Below, in pieces: positions 1 through 7,172 of a stretch of 10,423 nucleotides of DNA (position 1 is the stretch's first letter; the number at the start of each line of letters is the position of its first letter). The DNA lies in contig JALUKJ010000213.1 of assembly GCA_027056615.1 (NCBI GenBank), positions 1-10,423 of the forward strand, read 5' to 3'. The notes beneath the pieces are model-generated. The model searched no databases, was not told where the DNA came from, and saw only the letters and a program-made list of their open reading frames with translations. The translations under genes and the position numbers were made by a program. The stretch comes from Campylobacteraceae bacterium (lineage in GTDB: Bacteria > Campylobacterota > Campylobacteria > Campylobacterales > Sulfurovaceae).

Positions 1-89
1 CCCAAATCCTGTAGGTTCGATTTCATCGAACGGATTGTTTTATGGGCTTCAATTTTTTGTTCGATAAAATCGAACCTACAGGATTTGGG
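1..89. repeat. BIME-like pair of inverted REP hairpins with GTAG feet
   Basis: Arms 1-31 and 59-89 are reverse complements with a single mismatch (C24 against A66), separated by 27 nt. Each arm also contains its own small hairpin: GTTCGAT/ATCGAAC with a 3-nt loop at 15-31, and the same at 59-75. In each arm the tetranucleotide GTAG sits directly 5' of the hairpin foot (11-14 on +; 76-79 read on -). A GTAG foot beside a short imperfect palindrome is the known signature of REP sequences processed by REP-associated tyrosine transposases (RAYT, Y1 family). The only mismatch falls in the hairpin loops, so both stems are intact. The arms also share ten further bases outside GTAG. The window starts exactly at the left arm, so the element may extend further left. 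No transposase lies in the window. The structure is seen directly; the REP/RAYT assignment is inference from that signature. Confidence 0.75.
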
Positions 90-172
90 ATTAATTCAAT
101 GGCATTGACCGAGACGGTGGGAACGAGAAAAATTATAAACATCCAACGATTAATAAAATATAAGGAATAGGA
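90..172 (+). promoter_or_regulatory. Leader of the TtcA-like gene, with a GC-rich patch
   Basis: No coding frame is apparent here. Bases 97-127 are about 58% G+C, well above the surrounding AT-rich DNA, and hold two tiny palindromes: CAATG-G-CATTG (97-107) and ACCG-AGA-CGGT (108-118). They may be the flank of the adjoining repeat element. Possible promoter parts are TTGACC at 105-110 and TATAAA at 134-139, but the 23-nt spacing is too long for a standard sigma-70 promoter. The -10-like box could act alone, since Campylobacterota promoters often lack a clear -35. A specific promoter cannot be fixed from sequence alone. Confidence 0.35.
162..166 (+). promoter_or_regulatory. Ribosome binding site supporting a TTG start
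   Basis: AAGGA lies 6 nt before the TTG at 173. The reading frame has no ATG before residue 121, which is beyond the essential SGGKDS loop, so this Shine-Dalgarno match decides the start in favour of TTG. Confidence 0.7.
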
Positions 173-964
173 TTGAACAAAAAAACAAACCCCCAATTAA
201 ACATCTCAAAAAAACTCCTACGAGTAGCAGGAAAAACTAATGCAACTTTTAAGCTAATAGGTGATGGAGACAAAGTTTTAGTAGGTTTAAGTGGAGGGAA
301 AGACTCTTTAGCACTAATTCATATATTAAAACATATTCAACGTCATGCACCATTTAAGTTTGAATTTGAAGCTTGTACCATTAATTATGGTATGCCTGGG
401 GAACACTATAGTGATTTGATAGAGCATTGTAAAAAGTACAATATAAAACATACGGTTTATGAGACCAATATATATGAGATTTCTAATGATGCCATTCGTG
501 AAAACTCCTCTTTTTGCTCTTATTTTTCAAGAATGCGAAGAGGGGCATTATATACATTTGCCCAAAATAATAGTTTTACCAAAGTAGCTTTAGGACATCA
601 TTTTGATGATAGTGTAGAGAGTTTTTTTATGAATATGTTCTACAATGGAACAATGCGAGCTATGGCACCAATATATAAAACAAATAGAGGTTTTCATCTT
701 ATTCGTCCACTTATTGAAGCAAGAGAGAAACAGCTTAGAGCCTTTGCTGATGATAACAATCTTCAACCTATTGGAGATGAAGCATGTCCTGCAATGTTAA
801 AAGAGGTAAAAATGCCCCATGCAAGAGCCGATACGAAATTATGGTTAGAAAATTTAGAAAAAGATAACTCCAAGGTCTTTAAAATGATACGAGCATCATT
901 TAAACATATTCATGATGATACATTTTTAGACCCTGAGCGTTGGATTAGAGATGACCTGAAATAA
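173..964 (+). CDS. ttcA: TtcA-family PP-loop ATPase (tRNA 2-thiocytidine synthetase-like)
   Basis: 263 residues, N-type ATP pyrophosphatase of the TtcA/MesJ superfamily. TtcA adenylates C32 of certain tRNAs and replaces its 2-oxygen with sulfur in the cytoplasm, using a [4Fe-4S] cluster. Visible: the PP-loop SGGKDS (40-45), the family block FSRMRRGALY (118-127), GHHFDD (141-146) followed by FFMNMFYNG (151-159), and the IRPL segment (177-180). Oddity: E. coli TtcA has CxxC just before the SRLRRG block and a second CxxC in the C-terminal third. Here the first reads C115-S-Y-F118, and in the second region only C205 remains, with Asp at the partner position (202). One of the three cysteines thought to hold the cluster therefore appears to be missing. 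The start is TTG with a good ribosome site. The gene stands alone and converges on the haem-protein gene. Family membership is clear; exact C32 thiolation is inferred, and a divergent PP-loop tRNA thiolase is the alternative. Confidence 0.82.
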   Translation: MNKKTNPQLNISKKLLRVAGKTNATFKLIGDGDKVLVGLSGGKDSLALIHILKHIQRHAPFKFEFEACTINYGMPGEHYSDLIEHCKKYNIKHTVYETNIYEISNDAIRENSSFCSYFSRMRRGALYTFAQNNSFTKVALGHHFDDSVESFFMNMFYNGTMRAMAPIYKTNRGFHLIRPLIEAREKQLRAFADDNNLQPIGDEACPAMLKEVKMPHARADTKLWLENLEKDNSKVFKMIRASFKHIHDDTFLDPERWIRDDLK

Positions 965-971
965 ATAGAGA

Positions 972-988
972 GGAGGAATTCCACCTCC
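972..988. terminator. Weak candidate bidirectional terminator hairpin
   Basis: GGAGG (972-976) pairs with CCTCC (984-988) across a 7-nt loop, in the 29-nt gap between the convergent ttcA-like and haem-protein genes. On the reverse strand it is followed by the fairly T-rich TCTCTATTTATTT, so it fits better as the stop for the clpB/haem-protein transcript. The 5-bp stem is short and the forward strand has no T-run, so this is tentative. Confidence 0.4.
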
Positions 989-993
989 CTACT

Positions 994-1428
994 CTACTCT
1001 AAATCAAATGCTGTATCATTTGCCCAAGTGGTCAATGCTTCTTTATCAGCCTCTGTAAGTTTCGCCTCTTTATGTATCAATAGATAACTAGGAAGTGGCA
1101 TTTTACTCTTAATTGCTTTTGGAATCTTTTGAAGATACTTAAGCTTTTTCTCATCGTCATACTTTTCCCATGTTGAGAAATTCATGTGTTCACGTCCCTC
1201 TTCTACATGGTGTTTAGTAAACCATGAAACAGGAGCTATATTACTGTACCATGGAAACGTTGTATGATTTGAGTGACAATCAAAACAGCTACGTTTTAAG
1301 ATAGCTTGTACATTTTTGGGAGCTTGTAGCTCCTCGTCAGCCTTTGTAGGCACCTCAGCAGGGACATTCATTGGTATAAATTGAATCCCTATAAATATCA
1401 ATAATGCGAGTAGTGTTAATTTTTTCAT
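994..1428 (-). CDS. Secreted haem-binding c-type cytochrome-like protein (Haem_bd type)
   Basis: 144 residues. The N-terminus (lysines at 2-3, then a hydrophobic stretch to about 19 and an A24 cleavage-like region) is a signal peptide, so the protein acts in the periplasm. A single covalent haem site, C48-F-D-C51-H52, sits in the context RSCFDCHSN followed by TTFPWYSNIAPVSW. W69-F70, H73, H74, the EGREHMNFSTW block and KSKMPLPSY (M110 as possible sixth haem ligand) match the small haem-binding-domain family (Pfam Haem_bd, from memory). Such proteins are usually annotated only as haem-binding; redox partners are unknown. The ATG lies 30 nt after the clpB stop codon and has no convincing Shine-Dalgarno. 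Two TATAAT-like boxes read on the reverse strand (1434-1439, 1447-1452) in that gap could give it its own promoter. Co-transcription with clpB is plausible, but a functional link is not shown. Confidence 0.85.
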   Translation of the reverse strand: MKKLTLLALLIFIGIQFIPMNVPAEVPTKADEELQAPKNVQAILKRSCFDCHSNHTTFPWYSNIAPVSWFTKHHVEEGREHMNFSTWEKYDDEKKLKYLQKIPKAIKSKMPLPSYLLIHKEAKLTEADKEALTTWANDTAFDLE

Positions 1429-1458
1429 ATTTAATTATATCAAATAATTATAAAAGTT

Positions 1459-4032
1459 CTAGTGAAGCTCTACTACTACTTCACCATTAACTACATCAAA
1501 AGTAACACTTGAACCTTCTGTTAATTTATCTTCTAAGATAAGTTCTGCTAATCTATCCTCTACTACATCATATAAAGCTCTTTTTAGTGGTCTTGCACCA
1601 TATACTGGGTCAAAACCAACTTCTGCAATATAATTTTTTGCACTTTCGCTCAACTCAACACTAATATCTCGTGATGCCAACTTATCTTTAATAGATTTAA
1701 ATAGAATATCAACAATTCCTCTAATTGCTTCTAGGTTAAGAGGATTAAAGATAACAATATCATCTAAACGGTTCAAGAACTCTGGTTTAAAATATCTTTT
1801 TAACTCATCATTAACAGCTTTTTCACGGTCATTTCTATCTTCAAACTCCATAATTTTATCTGAAGCAATATTTGAGGTCATAATAATAATGGTATTTTTA
1901 AAGTCAATAGTGACCCCTTTGTTGTCTGTTAGACGACCATCATCAAGTACTTGTAAAAGTGTATTAAAGACATCTGGGTGTGCTTTTTCAATCTCATCAA
2001 AAAGTACTACTGAGTAAGGTTTTCTTCTTACTGCTTCGGTGAGTTGTCCACCCTCATCATAACCTACATACCCTGGAGGTGCTCCAACTAAACGTGATGC
2101 TGCATGTTTTTCCATATACTCTGACATATCAATACGTATAAGCGACTTTTCAGAGTCAAAGAGGAACTTAGCCAAAGTTTTAGCTACTTGGGTTTTACCA
2201 ACACCTGTAGGTCCCAAGAACATAAATGAACCAATTGGTCTATTAGTATCACTAAGCCCTGCTTTATTTCTCTTAATTGCTCTAGCAACTGCATGTAGAG
2301 CTTCATTTTGACCAATAACCTCTTGATTTAAGATATTTTCAACATTTAAAATCTTCTCTTTTTCAGTTTGTAACATTTTGTTAACAGGAATACCTGTCCA
2401 ACGGCTTACAATACTTGCTATCATCTCTTCATCAACAGAGTTTTTAAGAAGAGTTCCCTCTTGACTCATCTCTCTCCAACGCTCTTCAAGAGCTAGAACT
2501 TCTTGCTCTTTAGCTGGAATCTGTCCATGTTGAATCTCTGCTACTTTTGTAAAATCACCCTCACGCTGAGCTATTGTGGCTCTATTTTTTAGAGACTCAA
2601 TCTCTGCTTTTATAGTTGCAATATCATTGAAAACCTGCTTCTCTGTCTCAAATTGACTTTGAAGAGAGGCTCTTTTCTCCTCTAAATCTGCTAACTCTCT
2701 CTCTATCTCTTCAAGACGTTTACTATTTTTGTCGCCCTCTTCCATAAGAAGAGCCTCTTTTTCAACTAAAAGAGTTGAGAGTTGACGTTTAACTTTAGCA
2801 AGTTCTGTTGGCTCACTCTCAATCTCCATCTTCAACTCAGCTGCTGCTTCATCAATAAGGTCAATTGCTTTATCTGGCAAGAAACGGTCAGTAATATAAC
2901 GGTCACTAAGCTTTGCTGCTGCCACTAATGCAGAATCAGTAATAGTTACATTGTGGTGTGCTTCAAGTCTATCTTTAATACCTCTTAAAATCTGTAACGC
3001 TTCATTAATACTTGGCTCTTCTACTTTAACAGGTTGAAAACGACGTTGAAGTGCTGTATCTTTCTCAAAATATTTTCTATACTCTTTTAGTGTTGTTGCC
3101 CCAATAGTATGTAACTCACCACGAGCAAGAGCTGGTTTCAAGATATTCGCTGCGTCCATACTTCCTTCACTTGCTCCTGCACCAACAATAGTATGAATCT
3201 CATCAATAAAGAGAATAATATTTGAAGCCTCTTTAACCTCATCGACTACAGCTTTTAGTCTATCTTCAAACTCACCACGATATTTTGCTCCTGCAATTAA
3301 ACGGCTCATGTCGAGTGAGATAACACGCATGTTTTGAAGACTCAAAGGAACTTCTTTGTTAACAATACGCTGTGCTAATCCCTCAACAATAGCCGTTTTA
3401 CCTGTTCCTGGTTCACCAATTAGAATTGGGTTGTTTTTGGTTTTACGAATTAGAATCTGCATCATACGTTGCACCTCTTCATCTCGACCAATAACAGGGT
3501 CAAGCTCTCCATCAAGTGCCTTTTTATTGAGGTCAATACCATACTGTTCTAACGCCTCTAAAGCTTCATCTGAACTTTGAGAGTCAATACTCTTACCACC
3601 ACGAATAGACTCTAGTGTCTTTTTAAGCTCTAATAAATCAATGTATTTCCCTAAAGTATTTTTAATAAAATCTTCATCAATATTGGCAATAATCCAAGCA
3701 TCAACAGCAAGATATTGGTCTCCATTTGCAGTCATAACTCCTTCTGCTTTTTGTAGTGAAGATACCATCTTTTGAGAAAGGCGAATAGTCTCTTTTGTTA
3801 CAGTAGATACTGTTGGTAGTTTATTAACAAGACTCTTTACCTCTAGCTCAATTGCTGCTTTATCCGTATTCATTTTATTAAGTGCTTGATGTAACAATGA
3901 ATTAGTATTGGTTAATAAACCCCATAACACGTGTAGTGGGTCAACCTCTTGATTTTTATTATGTAGAGCTAATGAAACTGATGACTCTATTGCTGATGTC
4001 ATCTGATTGGTTAATTTTTCTAAAATACTCAT
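1459..4032 (-). CDS. clpB: ATP-dependent protein disaggregase ClpB
   Basis: 857 residues, the same length as E. coli ClpB as I remember it. This cytoplasmic hexameric AAA+ machine works with DnaK/DnaJ/GrpE to pull polypeptides out of aggregates. Order: Clp N domain (about 1-145); AAA-1 with Walker A GEPGTGKT (206-213), Walker B FIDEIH (275-280), pore tyrosine Y251 in KYRGEFE and arginine fingers R330/R331; coiled-coil middle domain (about 400-530), which separates ClpB from ClpA and ClpC; AAA-2 with Walker A GPTGVGKT (607-614), Walker B LFDEIEKA (677-684), pore loop GYVG (654-657), arginine finger in FLNR (752-755) and sensor-2 GARP (812-815). There is no ClpP-binding tripeptide loop, as expected. 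H502 replaces the tyrosine that E. coli has at 503 in the middle domain. The ribosome site AAGGAAG (4037-4043, reverse) lies 4 nt before the ATG. Heat-stress control is expected, but no classical operator was found. Confidence 0.97.
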   Translation of the reverse strand: MSILEKLTNQMTSAIESSVSLALHNKNQEVDPLHVLWGLLTNTNSLLHQALNKMNTDKAAIELEVKSLVNKLPTVSTVTKETIRLSQKMVSSLQKAEGVMTANGDQYLAVDAWIIANIDEDFIKNTLGKYIDLLELKKTLESIRGGKSIDSQSSDEALEALEQYGIDLNKKALDGELDPVIGRDEEVQRMMQILIRKTKNNPILIGEPGTGKTAIVEGLAQRIVNKEVPLSLQNMRVISLDMSRLIAGAKYRGEFEDRLKAVVDEVKEASNIILFIDEIHTIVGAGASEGSMDAANILKPALARGELHTIGATTLKEYRKYFEKDTALQRRFQPVKVEEPSINEALQILRGIKDRLEAHHNVTITDSALVAAAKLSDRYITDRFLPDKAIDLIDEAAAELKMEIESEPTELAKVKRQLSTLLVEKEALLMEEGDKNSKRLEEIERELADLEEKRASLQSQFETEKQVFNDIATIKAEIESLKNRATIAQREGDFTKVAEIQHGQIPAKEQEVLALEERWREMSQEGTLLKNSVDEEMIASIVSRWTGIPVNKMLQTEKEKILNVENILNQEVIGQNEALHAVARAIKRNKAGLSDTNRPIGSFMFLGPTGVGKTQVAKTLAKFLFDSEKSLIRIDMSEYMEKHAASRLVGAPPGYVGYDEGGQLTEAVRRKPYSVVLFDEIEKAHPDVFNTLLQVLDDGRLTDNKGVTIDFKNTIIIMTSNIASDKIMEFEDRNDREKAVNDELKRYFKPEFLNRLDDIVIFNPLNLEAIRGIVDILFKSIKDKLASRDISVELSESAKNYIAEVGFDPVYGARPLKRALYDVVEDRLAELILEDKLTEGSSVTFDVVNGEVVVELH

Positions 4033-4207
4033 ATTTCTTCCTTTTATTCTATTTCTTATTTTCTAGTTGATATTCTAGTATAATTTTATAGAAAGAAATG
4101 CCACTTTAGTACCAAAATATAACTTTTTAACCTATAATATCATTATACTTTTATCAATTTACGATAAAATATAGCTCTTAAAAAACGATGGGATAAATAA
4201 TAATTAA
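4033..4207. promoter_or_regulatory. Divergent promoter region between clpB and ctpA
   Basis: 175 nt, very AT-rich, with no gene. Toward clpB (reverse) the best -10-like box is TATACT (4077-4082), overlapping a direct repeat. No clear -35 is seen. Toward ctpA, TATAAT at 4133-4138 and TAAAAT at 4165-4170 are candidate -10 boxes. The ctpA Shine-Dalgarno is poor: only a GGGA at 4190-4193, about 14 nt from the ATG. I searched by eye for CIRCE (TTAGCACTC-type) and HspR/HAIR (CTTGAGT-N7-ACTCAAG) operators and found neither. Confidence 0.5.
4062..4079. repeat. Direct repeat TCTAGT-N6-TCTAGT in the clpB promoter region
   Basis: TCTAGT at 4062-4067 and again at 4074-4079, starts 12 bp apart, with TGATAT between. 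Read toward clpB it is ACTAGA-N6-ACTAGA, and it overlaps the best -10-like box (4077-4082). CTAG is a self-complementary tetramer, so the site can also be read as an inverted repeat. It could be a regulator site for clpB, but chance is not excluded in AT-rich DNA. Confidence 0.35.
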
Positions 4208-5521
4208 ATGATAATTAAAAACAAAAAAGCAATCTTATTAGGCTTTATATCAACCATAACTGCCTCAGTCATTCTTACAACAAGCTCTGCACAAGCCAAG
4301 AGTTACGAAACCCAAAACAGTCAAACTTCAAAACTAGAAGCCTATTTAAAGTTTACAAGAATTGTACAAATTATAGAAGACCAGTATGTAGACGATATTA
4401 ATGCTTCAGATATTATTAACAAGGCACTAAAAGGACTGCTTAGCAATCTTGATGCTCACTCATCTTTTATGGATGCAAAAGAGACAAAAGAGTTACAAGT
4501 TCAAACACATGGAGAGTTTGGTGGATTAGGAATTACTGTAGGTATGAAAGATGGAGCGTTAACAGTTATTGCACCACTTGAGGGGACACCAGCAGATAAA
4601 GCTGGTATTAAAGCTGGTGATATTATTTTAAAAATCAATGACCAAGCGACTATTGGAATGACAATTGATAAAGCTGTCTCTATTATGCGAGGAAAACCTA
4701 AAACAGAAATTAATTTAACTATCGTAAGAAAAGGTGAATCTCATCCACTAAAAATTAAAATTATTAGAGACATTATAGAAATACAATCAGTTTATGCAAA
4801 AACCATTGGTGATGATATTCTATATCTGCGTATTACCTCTTTTGACCAAAAAGTAGTTCAAAGCATGAAAAAAGCCCTTAAAAAACATCCAAAAACAAAA
4901 GGGATTATTATCGACTTAAGAAACAATCCTGGTGGTCTTCTTAACCAAGCCATTGGTACTGTTGATATGTTTGTAAACAGTGGTGCTATTGTTAGTCAAA
5001 AAGGGAAAATCCCTGAAGAGAATTTAGTCTATAATGCAACATCTGCACATACAGATACAACCACTCCAATAGTTGTTTTGGTCAATGGTGGTTCTGCCTC
5101 TGCTTCTGAGATTGTTTCAGGTGCTTTACAAGACCATAAACGAGCTATTATTGTAGGTGAAAAAACTTTTGGTAAAGGTTCTGTTCAAGTTGTAATGCCT
5201 GTTAGCCAAGATGAAGCTTTACGTTTAACAATTGCTCGTTACTACCTACCAAGTGGAAGAACTATACAAGCTGTTGGTGTAACTCCAGATGTTGAAGTAT
5301 CTTATGGTGAGATTAAAAAAGCTGAAGAGGGAATTTCTATTAAAGAGAAAGATTTACGAAAGCACCTTGAGAGTGAGCTTCAAAAAGTAGATGGTAAAAA
5401 ATCTCATAAAAATGAGCATAAAGATAAAACTATCATAACCGAAGAGCAAATCTACAAAGATTCTCAGTTAAAATCAGGAATTGATATTCTTAAAGCTTTA
5501 ATGATTACAAAAAATAAGTAA
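4208..5521 (+). CDS. ctpA: Carboxy-terminal processing protease, S41A family (CtpA)
   Basis: 437 residues. This is a periplasmic serine protease that trims or degrades substrates at their C-termini, in other bacteria including cell-wall hydrolases. A signal peptide or uncleaved anchor spans about 1-30 (KNKK, then a hydrophobic run, then SSAQA). The PDZ domain (about 97-185) has the binding-loop sequence FGGLGI (104-109). The protease core contains DLRNNPGG (236-243), VNGGSASASE (292-301) and GEKTFGKGSVQ (317-327). By alignment with Bacillus CtpB (S309/K334/Q338) the catalytic residues are S298, K323 and Q327, and all are present. The C-terminal tail from about 366 is charged and lysine-rich. 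It is the first gene of the forward operon, 18 nt before purC. The ATG follows a poor ribosome site, so translation may be weak. Substrate and any adaptor lipoprotein cannot be told from here. Confidence 0.93.
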   Translation: MIIKNKKAILLGFISTITASVILTTSSAQAKSYETQNSQTSKLEAYLKFTRIVQIIEDQYVDDINASDIINKALKGLLSNLDAHSSFMDAKETKELQVQTHGEFGGLGITVGMKDGALTVIAPLEGTPADKAGIKAGDIILKINDQATIGMTIDKAVSIMRGKPKTEINLTIVRKGESHPLKIKIIRDIIEIQSVYAKTIGDDILYLRITSFDQKVVQSMKKALKKHPKTKGIIIDLRNNPGGLLNQAIGTVDMFVNSGAIVSQKGKIPEENLVYNATSAHTDTTTPIVVLVNGGSASASEIVSGALQDHKRAIIVGEKTFGKGSVQVVMPVSQDEALRLTIARYYLPSGRTIQAVGVTPDVEVSYGEIKKAEEGISIKEKDLRKHLESELQKVDGKKSHKNEHKDKTIITEEQIYKDSQLKSGIDILKALMITKNK

Positions 5522-5539
5522 ACTAAGGATAGACAGATA

Positions 5540-6259
5540 ATGAAAAAAACAGCATTACTCTATGAAGGTAAAGCAAAGAAAATTTGGAATACAGAAGATG
5601 AAACACTTTTGATTTCAGAATTTAAAGATGATTTAACAGCTTTCAATGGAGAAAAAAAATCTTCTGAAGAAGGTAAAGGTGCATTAAATAACAAAATCTC
5701 AACCGAACTTTTTAAAGTACTTAGTAATAAAGGTGTTCCTACACACTTTGTTGAGATGTTAGATGATAATAATATGTTGCATAAAAAATGTGATGTTATT
5801 TTAATTGAAGTTATTGTAAGAAATATTGCAACAGGTTCTTTAAGCCGAAATCTAGGCATAGAAAATGGAAAAGTTCTTCCATTCACTCTAGTAGAATTTG
5901 ACTATAAAAATGATGAGCTAGGTGACCCTAAACTAAATGACCAACATTGTCTTATTTTAGAGTTAGTCAAAAACACAGAAGAACTTGACTATATTCGTTT
6001 TATGGCACAACGTGTTAACACCATTATGCAAGAGTTCTTTGCAGACAAAGGACTAACTGTTGTAGACTTTAAACTTGAATTTGGTCGTGATGTAAATGGA
6101 AATATTATCTTAATTGATGAGCTTAGTCCTGATAACTTTAGATTCTGGGACAAAGCAACAGGTGAAAGTATGGATAAAGACCGATTTAGAAAAGGTCAAG
6201 GTGGACTTAAAGTTGCCTACGAAGAGGTATTAAACAGAATCTTAGGAGAAAAAGCGTAA
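5540..6259 (+). CDS. purC: SAICAR synthase (phosphoribosylaminoimidazole-succinocarboxamide synthase)
   Basis: 239 residues, normal size for the bacterial single-domain enzyme. PurC joins CAIR and aspartate with ATP to give SAICAR in de novo purine synthesis, in the cytoplasm. Visible signatures: YEGKAKKIW (8-16, the nucleotide-binding start), [13 protein letters not shown] (28-40), VRNIATGS (93-100, SAICAR synthetase signature 1), DFKLEFGRD (176-184) and [12 protein letters not shown] (193-204, signature 2). The ribosome site AAGGA (5525-5529) lies 10 nt before the ATG. The stop overlaps the purS start by one base (TAATG), so the two are probably translationally coupled. Nothing unusual is seen in the protein. 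Confidence 0.97.
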   Translation: MKKTALLYEGKAKKIWNTEDETLLISEFKDDLTAFNGEKKSSEEGKGALNNKISTELFKVLSNKGVPTHFVEMLDDNNMLHKKCDVILIEVIVRNIATGSLSRNLGIENGKVLPFTLVEFDYKNDELGDPKLNDQHCLILELVKNTEELDYIRFMAQRVNTIMQEFFADKGLTVVDFKLEFGRDVNGNIILIDELSPDNFRFWDKATGESMDKDRFRKGQGGLKVAYEEVLNRILGEKA

Positions 6260-6498
6260 TGACTGCAATTGTAAATATATTTTTAAAACAAGGTGTTCTT
6301 GACCCACAAGGAAAAGCAATTCACCATGCACTTGATGCCATGAACTTTGAAGGTGTTGAAGATGTTAGAATGGGAAAACAGATTGTTTTAAAACTCACTT
6401 CTGATAACAAAGAAGAGGCTCAAAAAGAAGTTGAAAAAATGGCTGAAGAGATTTTGGCCAATACTGTTATTGAAGACTATACTATCGAGCTACTATAA
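6259..6498 (+). CDS. purS: FGAM synthase subunit PurS
   Basis: 79 residues, typical of PurS, the small dimeric bridge that ties the glutaminase PurQ to the synthase PurL. The complex converts FGAR to FGAM. Visible family features: NIFLKQGVLDPQGKAI (6-21) near the start, then FEGVEDVRMGKQIVLKL (30-46), and a C-terminal ANTVIEDYTIEL segment. The start overlaps the purC stop by one base, and the stop overlaps the purQ ATG by one base. AGGAG (6244-6248) serves as ribosome site inside the purC end. Presence of PurS implies the split, small-PurL form of the enzyme; purL is not in this window. Confidence 0.95.
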   Translation: MTAIVNIFLKQGVLDPQGKAIHHALDAMNFEGVEDVRMGKQIVLKLTSDNKEEAQKEVEKMAEEILANTVIEDYTIELL

Positions 6499-7172
6499 TG
6501 AAACACGTTGCAATTTTACAATTTCCAGGTACTAACTGTGATTTAGATACAAAGTATGCTTTTGAAAAACTTGGTTGCACAACTACTATTATATGGCACA
6601 AAGAGAGTAAACTTCCTCAAAATGCCGACTTAGTTGTTGTTCCAGGTGGATTCTCTTACGGTGACTACTTACGTTCAGGAGCTATTGCTAAATTTTCTCC
6701 AATTATGAGTGCTGTTGAAGAGTTTGCTAAAAATGGTGGTCAAGTTTTAGGTATCTGTAATGGTTTTCAAATTTTAACAGAGGTAGGGCTACTTCCAGGA
6801 GCTTTAAAACGAAATATTGGACTACACTTTATCTCTAAGTTTCAAACCCTTAAAGTAGTCAATAATAGCAATTCTTTTTTACAACAATGTGATAAAGATG
6901 AAGTCTTAAATATTCCTATTGCTCATGCTGATGGAAACTACTATATTGATGAAGAGGCTTTTAAAGAGTTAGAAGCAAATGAACAGATTTTACTACGATA
7001 CTCAGACGCAAAAGGTGAGCCTATTATTGTTAATGGTTCTGTTACTTCTATTGCTGGAGTTTGTAATAAAAATAAAAATGTATTTGGACTAATGCCTCAT
7101 CCTGAACGTGCTTTAGAGACTATTTTAGGCTCTAAAGATGGTATAAAAATGCTAGAAGGGCTTATTGCTTAA
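6498..7172 (+). CDS. purQ: FGAM synthase glutaminase subunit PurQ
   Basis: 224 residues, a class I glutamine amidotransferase that releases ammonia from glutamine for PurL. Visible: FPGTNCD (9-15) at the start, the oxyanion-region sequence VPGGFSYGDYLRSGAIA (48-64), the nucleophile C87 in GICNGFQ (85-91), and the His/Glu pair H201 and E203 in MPHPERA (199-205), completing the catalytic triad. HADGNYY (143-149) is also typical of PurQ. Length fits the stand-alone subunit. It overlaps purS and the next gene by one base each, so four genes in a row are probably coupled. Function is certain by motif, and all key residues are present. Confidence 0.97.
   Translation: MKHVAILQFPGTNCDLDTKYAFEKLGCTTTIIWHKESKLPQNADLVVVPGGFSYGDYLRSGAIAKFSPIMSAVEEFAKNGGQVLGICNGFQILTEVGLLPGALKRNIGLHFISKFQTLKVVNNSNSFLQQCDKDEVLNIPIAHADGNYYIDEEAFKELEANEQILLRYSDAKGEPIIVNGSVTSIAGVCNKNKNVFGLMPHPERALETILGSKDGIKMLEGLIA

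Noticed and set aside
1..89. CRISPR repeat or ordinary rho-independent terminator
   Set aside because: Only two copies, in inverted and not direct orientation, no spacer series, and no T-run after the right arm; the nested hairpins with GTAG feet fit REP elements better.
3356..3580. Forward 74-residue open frame
   Set aside because: It lies wholly antisense to the conserved AAA-1 region of clpB, with low-complexity Ser/Arg/Ile composition; a shadow frame.
4033..4207. CIRCE or HspR/HAIR heat-shock operator upstream of clpB
   Set aside because: No TTAGCACTC/GAGTGCTAA or CTTGAGT/ACTCAAG pair could be found by eye; only the TCTAGT direct repeat stands out.
5560..5886. Reverse 108-residue open frame
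   Set aside because: Antisense to purC, which has full signatures; Ser/Phe/Leu-rich composition typical of a shadow.
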